The notes under the pieces are model-generated. The model was given only the letters and a program-made list of their open reading frames with translations, did no database searches and had not been told where the DNA came from. From NCBI RefSeq assembly GCF_001182895.1, contig NZ_LFQR01000066.1, forward strand, positions 1-41,962: DNA of 41,962 nt, read 5' to 3'. This document shows, piece after piece, positions 1-6,191 of this stretch. Source of the stretch: Frateuria defendens. GTDB taxonomy: Bacteria > Pseudomonadota > Gammaproteobacteria > Xanthomonadales > Rhodanobacteraceae. Position 1 is the stretch's first letter. Each line of letters starts with the position of its first letter. The position numbers and the translations under genes were made by a program.

Positions 1-110
1 TCATTGAGGCAGTAGCGGCCCTCCTGGTCCTGGCGGATCGGAGTGGCCGCGATGATGGTGGAGACGGTTCTGGAGGCTGCGGTGGCGTAGGTGTGGGTGG
101 TGGTGGTCAT
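1..110 (-). CDS. KilA-N domain protein, N-terminal fragment (cut by window edge)
   Basis: Reading leftward from an ATG at 110, the first 36 codons are open to the window edge. They start MTTTTHTYATAAS and continue through TVSTIIAATPIRQDQEGRYC to LN. The IRQDQEGRYCLN stretch resembles the opening strand and loop of KilA-N domains, DNA-binding modules common in phage antirepressor-like proteins, where LN is usually followed by a D and a helix. An AAGGA ribosome binding site lies 7-8 bases before the ATG. The gene lies on the same strand as the integrase and inside the same integrated element. Only the N-terminus is visible, so the family call rests on a short motif and any C-terminal domain is unknown. 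Confidence 0.55.
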   Translation of the reverse strand, partial: MTTTTHTYATAASRTVSTIIAATPIRQDQEGRYCLN

Positions 111-706
111 GGAGTGGTCCTTTGGCAGATGGACAAGAGAAAGCCCCAGGGCCGGGAGGGCGCCTAGGGCTTTGGGAGGGGATGAGAGAGGGTCTTTGGG
201 GGTTCTTTGGGAGTCTTTAGGGGGAGGAACTTCGTTCCCTCTAGGCTGCTGGTTTTATTCGGTGTGGCACCCAGGAGCCCCTAGAAGCCCCTAGAAGCCC
301 CTAGAAGCCCCTAGAAGCCCCTAGAAGCCCCTAGAAGCCCTTCCAGGCCCTCAGTAGTAACACACCCATCCACCTCGGGCTGCGCGGCGATTCTGACTCG
401 ATTGGCGCGGGATTACACGGGGATGCACGGTGGTCTTCGCGTGGTCCTCGGGTAGCCTGTTGGTGCCCGTATGCTGTGCCCGCAGGATGCCTTGTCGGGA
501 CTGTGGGATGCCGACGGGGCTGAGGGGTTCTGAGGGGATACAGGGGCGCATCTTCGGCGAACGAACTTCGGCGAAAAAACGCTCTTTCCTCCTACGCTCC
601 GCGTTATATCGAACAGCGCCGAACGTGCCGTTAACGTGCTGAGCAACCCGCAGGCAAAAACGACAGATCAGCACAGACACGGGCGGAACGATTAGACCCC
701 GCTCGG
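111..706. other. Gene-poor stretch of the integrated element
   Basis: No convincing gene is seen between the KilA-N start and the end of the integrase. The first part (about 165-235) has several imperfect TCTTTGGG-type repeats, which read as CCCAAAGA upstream of the KilA-N gene and may be part of its control region. A 10-bp tandem array lies at 281-340. Positions 540-660 are visibly more AT-rich than the chromosome on the right. Open frames here lack a ribosome binding site and a recognisable protein. Confidence 0.5.
281..340. repeat. Six perfect tandem copies of a 10-bp unit
   Basis: The unit CTAGAAGCCC is repeated six times without a mismatch. Degenerate flanking copies are CCAGGAGCCC at 271-280 and TTCCAGGCCC at 341-350. 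The period is close to one DNA helical turn, so a protein bound to each unit would sit on the same face. It is not a CRISPR array, because there are no spacers. It may be an iteron-like binding array of the mobile element or a slippage-prone microsatellite. Confidence 0.9.
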
Positions 707-1936
707 CTACGCCTGCCGCTTGAACGGAACGACCTTCGCCCCGTGCTTCAATCCGTCGAGATAATCCGCCCACGCCTGCATCATGCGAGTGCGTTCTTCT
801 AGGTACTGCGCAGCATGGGTGTACGCCGCGCGAACCTTGTTCGACTCTGCGTGGGCCAGCTGGCGTTCGATGGCGTCGGCATTCCAGCCCATTTCATTGA
901 GTCGTGAGGCCGCCATGCTGCGAAAGCCGTGGCCGGTCATTTCGTTCGAGCCATAGCCGAGGCGCCGGAGCGCCTGATTGAGGGTGTTCTCGCTCATGGG
1001 GCGGCCAGCTCGACCCACGGCAGGGAAGACCAGTCGCTCGTGCCCCGTTAGTTGGTGCAGCTCCCTCAGCAGGGCGACCGCCTGTGACGACAGCGGAACG
1101 ATGTGGGGCGCCTTCATCTTCATTCGTTCGGCGGGGATGCGCCACACGGCGTCGTCCAGATCGAACTCCGACCACTCGGCCTTGCGTAGCTCACCAGGGC
1201 GCACAAAGACCAGCGGGGCGATCTTCAGGGCCGCGCGGGTGACGTAATGGCCGGTGAAGGTGTCGAAAGAGCGCAGCAGCTCGCCGATGCGTGCGGGATC
1301 GGTGAGGGCGGCCCGGTGGGTGGGCTTGGGTGTAGTGAACAGGCCCCGCAGGCTTGCCGTGAGGTCGCTGTGGGTCTTGCCCTCCAGCACTGCCCAACGG
1401 AATACCTGGCCCGCTGTGATCTTCGCTCGGCTGGCGGTTTCTCGCTTGCCGGCGTCCTCGATCTTCTTCAGCACGTCACGCAATTCCAGCACAGTGACTT
1501 CCGTGATGGGGCGGCTGCCTATGTGCGGGAACAGGTATGACTCCAGGCGCCAGCGGTCTTTGCTTGCCGTACTCTCCGCCGTTTCGCCGCGAGCATCGCG
1601 CCATGCCATCCAGTCGCGTGCGACCTTCTCGAAGGTATCGGCAGCCACGGCGGCCGCAGTGATCCTCTCGGCTTTAGCTGCCTTCTTCTCGGCGCCCGGG
1701 TCTCGACCCTGGGCCAGCAGGCGGCGTGCTTCGTCCCTGCGCTGCCGAGCGTCGGCAAGCGAGACGGCCGGGTACACCCCGAGAGCCAGCGTCTTGCGCT
1801 TGGCCTCGTAGCGGTAGTCCATGCGCCAGTACCGGCCACCGTCTGTCTTCAACAGCAGATACATGCCGCCGCCATCGGAGAGCTTCTGCGGCTTTTCTGC
1901 GGGCCGGGCTTTGCGGATGGCGGTATCTGTGAGCAC
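707..1936 (-). CDS. P4-type tyrosine integrase
   Basis: Site-specific recombinase of about 409 residues that would integrate and excise the element at the neighbouring tRNA gene. The N-terminal part (residues about 1-90, LTDTAIRKARPAEKPQKLSD...) is the Arm-DNA-binding DUF4102 domain typical of P4-like integrases. A SAM-like core-binding domain and a catalytic domain follow. The catalytic set is visible as R246 (FVRPGELR), H336-x-x-R339 (HGFR), H362 and the nucleophile Y372 (AAYTHA). I chose the GTG at 1936 because family members begin with this LTD motif and a GAGG box lies just upstream. The frame stays open to 2122, but that extra part is unlike the family and overlaps the repeated sites. 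The gene reads away from the tRNA, as usual for such elements. Confidence 0.9.
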   Translation of the reverse strand: MLTDTAIRKARPAEKPQKLSDGGGMYLLLKTDGGRYWRMDYRYEAKRKTLALGVYPAVSLADARQRRDEARRLLAQGRDPGAEKKAAKAERITAAAVAADTFEKVARDWMAWRDARGETAESTASKDRWRLESYLFPHIGSRPITEVTVLELRDVLKKIEDAGKRETASRAKITAGQVFRWAVLEGKTHSDLTASLRGLFTTPKPTHRAALTDPARIGELLRSFDTFTGHYVTRAALKIAPLVFVRPGELRKAEWSEFDLDDAVWRIPAERMKMKAPHIVPLSSQAVALLRELHQLTGHERLVFPAVGRAGRPMSENTLNQALRRLGYGSNEMTGHGFRSMAASRLNEMGWNADAIERQLAHAESNKVRAAYTHAAQYLEERTRMMQAWADYLDGLKHGAKVVPFKRQA

Positions 1937-2190
1937 TGACGGTACCTCGTGACGGTATCTGGAGAGCCCGGCAGTACCTGTTGACGGTATCTGGAGGGCC
2001 GCATTGGTACCGCAGGGGGCCGGGAGGGCTCCTTGGTCATGCGTGGGCTTTGTCGTTTTCGCTTGTTTCGTCAGTGACTTATGGGGCTCTGACGGTATCT
2101 CCGGCGCCTGGCGCCGATTCAAGCGATTTCACCCGCTGCGGTGGCGGTATCTTACACAGATACCGTCAAAAGTACCGTCAGGTACCGTCG
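1937..2190. promoter_or_regulatory. Cluster of TGACGGTATC-like sites beside the integrase
   Basis: Direct copies are seen at 1937-1946 (TGACGGTACC), 1950-1959, 1982-1991 and 2090-2099 (TGACGGTATC), with a shorter GGCGGTATC at 2143-2151 and another inside the gene at 1919-1927. Inverted copies lie at 2159-2168 (GATACCGTCA), 2171-2180 (AGTACCGTCA) and 2181-2190 (GGTACCGTCG). Two direct copies share a longer match, TGACGGTATCTGGAG. Position between int and the attachment site, spacing and mixed orientation fit arm-type integrase or excisionase sites, or an operator for int autoregulation. The function is inferred. Confidence 0.6.
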
Positions 2191-2234
2191 GCTTCCCTGG
2201 GTTCCCGTGAGACTCCGTGGTACACCGCAGGCAT

Positions 2235-2260
2235 GAAAAAGCCCGCTGTTATGCGGGCTT
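2235..2260 (-). terminator. Rho-independent terminator downstream of tRNA-Leu
   Basis: On the minus strand an 8-bp stem, AAGCCCGC/GCGGGCTT, with a 6-base loop is followed by a T-run (complement of the A-run at 2236-2240). It lies about 45 bases after the tRNA-Leu 3' end and would stop transcription before the integrase control region. It probably belongs to the integrated element, because it lies on the element side of the presumed attachment site. Confidence 0.75.
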
Positions 2261-2303
2261 CGGGTGATTCTTGGGTCTTTCTGGTACCACCTAAGACCCC
2301 CTG

Positions 2304-2390
2304 CTGGTACCGGTGATAGGACTCGAACCTACACTCTGTCGCCAGAAGCGGATTTTGAGTCCGCCGCGTCTACCATTCCGCCACACCGGC
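2304..2390 (-). tRNA. tRNA-Leu (anticodon CAA)
   Basis: Class II tRNA with encoded CCA. The 5' acceptor strand GCCGGTG begins at 2390. The anticodon arm GCGGA-CTCAAAA-TCCGC gives CAA (UUG codons), as in leuX-type tRNAs, and a variable arm and the T-arm GGTTCGAGTCC follow. The 3' acceptor strand reads CACCGGT before A73 and CCA, so the terminal pair is G1-U72 rather than the expected G1-C72. The 3' half is the presumed attachment core of the adjacent integrase element, which may have supplied the altered end. Confidence 0.95.
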
Positions 2391-2397
2391 ACGTGGG

Positions 2398-2432
2398 CCA
2401 GGCATTATGCCGGCTTCAGTGGACCGGGTCGA
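2398..2432 (-). promoter_or_regulatory. Predicted sigma70 promoter for tRNA-Leu
   Basis: On the minus strand TCGACC (2432-2427) and CATAAT (2409-2404) are separated by 17 bases. The -10 box lies inside the palindrome GGCATAATGCC, and the predicted start is a few bases before the tRNA 5' end at 2390. The -35 box overlaps the last codons of the thiol dioxygenase gene, so the tRNA can be expressed independently of it. Confidence 0.45.
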
Positions 2433-2997
2433 GACCCAGCTGGCGTTCGTGGCGCAGGTACCAGTCGTGCTCGGGCAGCGGCTGGAAGATGGCGCAGCGG
2501 GTCATGTTGCCGGCGTAGATGTGCAGGCTGACCGCCACGGTGTCGTCGCTGGGATTGCGGATGGTGTGGTACTCGTGCGGCGGGATCAGGCTGCCGGCGG
2601 AGCCGGGGCCGGCCTGGATGGCGCCGACCGGCAGGAAGCGGTAGCGCTCGGACTCGTTCTGCACGCGCTCGTACTGGGTCACTTCCAGCGCGCCGCTCCA
2701 TACGCCTTCCACGCACCACATGCCGCTGTGGTCGTGGATCGGCGTGCCCTGGCCGGGGCCCCAGGTCATCGCCACCACGCAGTAGCCGTGCTCCTCGCTG
2801 CGGTAGAGCTCGCGGCGGGCGTAGCGGCCGGCGGCGGTCTCGAACACGCAGGAGGGCAGCTGCACGTGGCCGCCGCGGATCAGCTTGCACAGGCTGTTGC
2901 GCAGGCTGTCGGTGATGGCGGGCGTGGTGTCGTGCTCGACGGCGGCGTCGATGGCGTCGATGAGTTCGCGACAGCCGGGGAATTCGGTGGTGAGCAT
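2416..2997 (-). CDS. Cysteine dioxygenase-family thiol dioxygenase (cupin)
   Basis: A 193-residue non-haem iron cupin that should add O2 to the sulfur of a small thiol (cysteine to cysteine sulfinate, or 3-mercaptopropionate to its sulfinate). Iron ligands are visible as H88 and H90 (PIHDH) plus a later His in HEYHTIRN (H144 most likely). The outer-sphere triad S157-H159-Y161 (SLHIY) matches the Ser-His-Tyr set of this family. An Arg in YARR (R61) falls where rat cysteine dioxygenase has its substrate-carboxylate Arg, favouring cysteine, but this needs an alignment. The gene starts 40 bases after the O-succinyltransferase gene on the same strand, so the two are probably co-transcribed. The pairing suggests control of cysteine level. 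Confidence 0.85.
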   Translation of the reverse strand: MLTTEFPGCRELIDAIDAAVEHDTTPAITDSLRNSLCKLIRGGHVQLPSCVFETAAGRYARRELYRSEEHGYCVVAMTWGPGQGTPIHDHSGMWCVEGVWSGALEVTQYERVQNESERYRFLPVGAIQAGPGSAGSLIPPHEYHTIRNPSDDTVAVSLHIYAGNMTRCAIFQPLPEHDWYLRHERQLGLDPVH

Positions 2998-3037
2998 GGT
3001 CGTTCTCGGATACGGCCGGGCGGCGATGCCGATAATA

Positions 3038-4162
3038 TCAGCCCGGACCGCGGTCCAGGCTCAAGCGGCCGAGGAAGCCGCCGATGGCGCGGCTGTAGTT
3101 GGGGATGTCGACCAGGAAGGCGTCGTGGCCCTGCGGCGAATCCAGCGCCACGAATTCCACCTCGGCGCCGGCGGCGCGCAGGCCTTCGGCGATCTGCTCC
3201 TGCTGTTCCAGCGGGAACAGGATGTCGGTGCTGACGCCGATCACCAGCGCCTGTTCGACGCGGATGCGCTGCAGGCCCTGCTGCACGCTGCCCTCGCCGT
3301 ACTCGGCCACGTCGAACCAGTCGCTGGCGCGCGAGAGGTAGAGGTAGCTGTTGGGGTCGAAGCCGCGCACGAAGCGCCGCGCGTGGCCCTGCAGGTAGGA
3401 CTCCACCTGGAACTCCACGCCGAACGGCTGCTGCTCGGCGCGCTGCTCGGGGTCGAGTCGGATGCGCGCGAAGCGGCCGTTCCACTCCATCGCCGAGCGG
3501 TAGGTGATCACGCCGAGCTTGCGCGCGATGCTCATGCCGGTTTCGGGGTAGCGCCGGTCGTCGTAGCGGCCTTCGTTCCAGTTCGGGTCGAGGCGGATCG
3601 CCTCGCGCTGCAGCGAGCGGATGGCGATGGCGAAGGGCTGCGCCTGTGGCGCGGTGTCCACGCTGATGTGTGCGCGCACGCTGCCGGGGTGCAGCAGCAT
3701 GTAGGCCAGCGCGCTCATGCCGCCCATCGAGCAGCCGATCAGGCAGGCCAGGCGCGCGATGCCGAGGCCGTCGGCGACCACCGCGTGCGCGGCGTTGGCG
3801 ACGTCTTCCAGCGCCAGCTCGGGAAAGCCCAGGCGATAGGGTTCGCCGGTGGCCGGGTCGGGCGAGGCGGGCGAGGTGGAGCCCTTGTCGCTGCCCAGCG
3901 AGTTCACGCAGATCACGAACCAGCGGTCGGTGTCGATGGCCTTGCCGGGGCCGATCATCGCCTCCCACCAGCCGGGCGAATCGTCCTCGGACGAGGAGGC
4001 CGCGTGGGCGCTGGGCGAGAGGCCGGTGAGGATCAGCACGGCGTTGTCGCGCGCCGCGCTCAGCGTGCCCCAGGTCTCGTAGGCCACCTGGGCGCCGTGC
4101 AGCGCGCCGCCGCGCTTCATGGCGAAGGGCGAGGGCAGGGCGTGGTAGCGGCGTGCGTCCAT
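3038..4162 (-). CDS. MetX-family O-succinyltransferase (serine or homoserine)
   Basis: Alpha/beta-hydrolase acyltransferase of 374 residues. The nucleophile is S145 in GCSMGG and the rest of the triad is D313 (STDILFP) and H346 (GHDAF). The usual annotation is homoserine O-acetyltransferase (metX). However, the TGLSPSAHAA motif near 46-55 and NSLGSDKGSTSPAS near 87-100 differ from the classical MetX sequences (HALTG and GTTGPSS types). They resemble the Xanthomonadales enzymes shown to be serine O-succinyltransferases acting in cysteine synthesis. The dioxygenase partner downstream also points to cysteine. The start lies 3 bases after the ccmI stop (TGAGCCATG), so translation is probably coupled to the ccm operon. 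Confidence 0.85.
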   Translation of the reverse strand: MDARRYHALPSPFAMKRGGALHGAQVAYETWGTLSAARDNAVLILTGLSPSAHAASSSEDDSPGWWEAMIGPGKAIDTDRWFVICVNSLGSDKGSTSPASPDPATGEPYRLGFPELALEDVANAAHAVVADGLGIARLACLIGCSMGGMSALAYMLLHPGSVRAHISVDTAPQAQPFAIAIRSLQREAIRLDPNWNEGRYDDRRYPETGMSIARKLGVITYRSAMEWNGRFARIRLDPEQRAEQQPFGVEFQVESYLQGHARRFVRGFDPNSYLYLSRASDWFDVAEYGEGSVQQGLQRIRVEQALVIGVSTDILFPLEQQEQIAEGLRAAGAEVEFVALDSPQGHDAFLVDIPNYSRAIGGFLGRLSLDRGPG

Positions 4163-4165
4163 GGC

Positions 4166-5209
4166 TCAGTGTATGTGGTCGATGACGATCTTCAGCGGCG
4201 CGCTGCGGCCCACCTCGACCACGCCGGCGTCGCCTTCGAGGTCGCCGGCCTGGGCGCGGGCCTGGCCGCTCTTGCTGATCCGTGCGCCGACGAACACGCG
4301 CTGCTCGGAGGAAAGCTTGTGCTGTGGCAGCATCGCCATCGCGTCGGTGAGCGTGACCGAGGCGGGCAGGGTGGTGGCGTCCAGGCGCGCCACCGCCAGC
4401 GGCATCGGCGGGCCCTGCTCGGCGCGGGCGTAGACGAACAGCGTTTCGCCGCCGGCGAGGCGGCTCTTCAGTGCCGGCGCCAGCGACACCTCGACCTTGA
4501 GTTGCGGGCCATCCGTGGAGGTCGCGGCCGGCGATGCGGCGGGCGCCTGGCCGCCGGCGCGTGCCTCGGCCGCGGCGATCTGCTGGGTCACCGCCTGGGC
4601 GACGCTGGAACCGGGCTCCAGCAGCGGCAGCAGGCGGCGCCAGGTGGCGGCCGCTTCGGCGTAGTGCGCCTGCTGGAAGTCGCCGATGCCGAGCAGCCAC
4701 AGGCCGCGCTGGTTGGCCGGGTCGATCTCGACGGCGCGCTGCAGCAGCTCGCGGGCGCGGCCTTGCACGCGGTGCTCGGCCTGCAGCTGCGCGTCGGCCT
4801 CGGCCCAGCCCACCATCGCCGCCGTGTTGTTGGCGTCGAGCTTCAGCACGCGGTCGAAGGCCTCGCGCGCCTCGTCCGGCCGGCCCATCGCGCCGCGCGT
4901 CTGGGCCAGCAGCAGCCAGCCCTGCACGTCGTTCGGCTGCTCCGCCAGGTGCTGGCGCAGCTGGGCCAGCGCCTGCTCGATGTCCACCGGCGAGGCGGCG
5001 CGGGCCTCGGGGTTCATCGCCTGCGGCGTGCCGACCTTGAAGTACAGGCCCGCCGCGGCCAGCGGCAGCACCAGCGCCACGGCCAGGGCCAGCGCGAAGA
5101 CGCCGCGCGGGCGCCCCATGCGGCGCCCGTGGCGCACCAGCGGCAGCAGCAACAGCAGCAGCGCCACGGCGATCATGGCCGCGGCGATCAGGTAGAAAGC
5201 GGTCTTCAC
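4166..5209 (-). CDS. ccmI: Cytochrome c biogenesis protein CcmI (TPR)
   Basis: A 347-residue membrane-anchored chaperone for apocytochrome c in the CcmFHI ligation module. Two hydrophobic helices near residues 2-22 and 34-54 anchor it. A TPR region follows (QGWLLLAQTRGAMGRPDEA..., RGLWLLGIGDFQQAHYAEA...), then a C-terminal periplasmic domain (LKVEVSLAPALKSRL... to the end). The start is the GTG at 5209, which overlaps the ccmH stop in GTGA. The gene is last in the ccm set and lies 3 bases before the MetX-family gene. Confidence 0.85.
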   Translation of the reverse strand: MKTAFYLIAAAMIAVALLLLLLPLVRHGRRMGRPRGVFALALAVALVLPLAAAGLYFKVGTPQAMNPEARAASPVDIEQALAQLRQHLAEQPNDVQGWLLLAQTRGAMGRPDEAREAFDRVLKLDANNTAAMVGWAEADAQLQAEHRVQGRARELLQRAVEIDPANQRGLWLLGIGDFQQAHYAEAAATWRRLLPLLEPGSSVAQAVTQQIAAAEARAGGQAPAASPAATSTDGPQLKVEVSLAPALKSRLAGGETLFVYARAEQGPPMPLAVARLDATTLPASVTLTDAMAMLPQHKLSSEQRVFVGARISKSGQARAQAGDLEGDAGVVEVGRSAPLKIVIDHIH

Positions 5210-5649
5210 CAGTCGTCGTCCCCGGTTTCGGTCGGTGTGGCCGGCACGGCGCGGCGGCTGCGGCGGCGGATGGTCACGGCCACCGCGACGGCGCCGCCGA
5301 GCAGGACCAGCAGCGGCCCGAACCACAGCAGCACGGTGCCGGCCTGCAGCGGCGGGTCGTACAGCACGAAGTCGGAGTAGCGCGCGACCAGGTACTGCTT
5401 GATCTCATCGTCGCTCTTGCCCTGCTGCATCTGCTCGAACACCTCGTGGCGCAGGTCGCGCGCCAGGCCCGCGTTGGAGTCGGCGAGGTTCTCGTTCTGG
5501 CACACCAGGCAGCGCAGCTGGCTAGTGAGTTGCTGGAAGCGCACTTCCTGCGCGTGGTCCTTGAACGGCAGCGGGTCGATCGCCTGCGCCGCGGCCAGCC
5601 CGGCCAGGCCGAGCAGCAGGACGCACAGCAGGCGCAGCGGCGCGCGCAT
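5206..5649 (-). CDS. ccmH: Cytochrome c maturation protein CcmH
   Basis: A 147-residue periplasmic thioredoxin-like reductant of apocytochrome CxxCH motifs. A signal peptide (residues about 1-22) precedes the hallmark LRCLVCQN motif with C47 and C50. One transmembrane helix lies near residues 104-124 and the tail is basic then acidic (GDDDW). It is the short single-domain form, with the TPR part encoded separately as ccmI. The ATG shares one base with the ccmG stop (TGATG). Confidence 0.93.
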   Translation of the reverse strand: MRAPLRLLCVLLLGLAGLAAAQAIDPLPFKDHAQEVRFQQLTSQLRCLVCQNENLADSNAGLARDLRHEVFEQMQQGKSDDEIKQYLVARYSDFVLYDPPLQAGTVLLWFGPLLVLLGGAVAVAVTIRRRSRRAVPATPTETGDDDW

Positions 5650-6191
5650 CACGGCGTCTCCCGCTGCAGCGCGGCGATGGCGGGCTTGAGTTCCCGCTCG
5701 ATCGCCTCGGGCGTGAACGGGCCGATGCGCTTGTAGCGGATCACGCCCTTGGCATCGACCAAGAAGCTCTCCGGCGCGCCGTACACGCCGAAGTCGATCG
5801 CGGTGCGGCCCTCGCGGTCGGCCACGATCAGGTCGTAGGGGTTGCCGTGCTGGGCGAGCCACGCCTTGGCGTCTTCCGGCGCGTCCTTGTAGTTGTAGCC
5901 CACCACCGGGATGCCCAGCGTGCGGCCCTCGGCCATCAGCACCGGGTGTTCCTCGCCGCAGGCGATGCACCAGCTGGCGAACACGTTGAGGAGGTAGGGA
6001 TGGCCGAGCATGGCGGCCTTGCTCACCGTCTGCGCGGGATCGTCCAGCTTGGGCAGCGCGTAGGCCGGTGCCGGTTTGTCGATCAATGGCGAGGGCACCT
6101 CGCGCTGGTCGTGGCCGGTGTTCCACCAGATGCCGAAGCCGAACAGCGCCACCAGCAGCAGGAAGCCGAAGAAGGGCAGCAGGCGGCTCAT
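5649..6191 (-). CDS. ccmG: Thiol:disulfide interchange protein CcmG/DsbE
   Basis: A 180-residue membrane-tethered thioredoxin-fold protein that passes electrons to CcmH/apocytochrome c. An N-terminal anchor (residues about 5-23) is followed by the active site WCIAC (C75, C78), the conserved GVYGAPESFLVD loop with its cis-Pro, and a DsbE-like insert. Its ATG overlaps the ccmF stop by four bases (ATGA). Confidence 0.93.
   Translation of the reverse strand: MSRLLPFFGFLLLVALFGFGIWWNTGHDQREVPSPLIDKPAPAYALPKLDDPAQTVSKAAMLGHPYLLNVFASWCIACGEEHPVLMAEGRTLGIPVVGYNYKDAPEDAKAWLAQHGNPYDLIVADREGRTAIDFGVYGAPESFLVDAKGVIRYKRIGPFTPEAIERELKPAIAALQRETP

Noticed and set aside
281-340. CRISPR array
   Set aside because: The 10-bp units are contiguous with no spacers and there are no cas genes nearby.
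351-773. A 140-codon minus-strand open frame after the integrase
   Set aside because: It overlaps the integrase 3' end, has no ribosome binding site, no recognisable fold and irregular composition, so it is probably chance.
1936-2122. Longer integrase start at 2122
   Set aside because: The extra 62 codons do not resemble the family N-terminus, run through the repeated binding sites and lack a good ribosome binding site; the GTG at 1936 has one.
2885-5380. A very long plus-strand open frame (831 codons) opposite metX and ccmI
   Set aside because: It is an antisense shadow caused by GC-rich third positions; its His/Arg/Gln/Ala-rich translation matches no family, and the minus-strand genes are clear.
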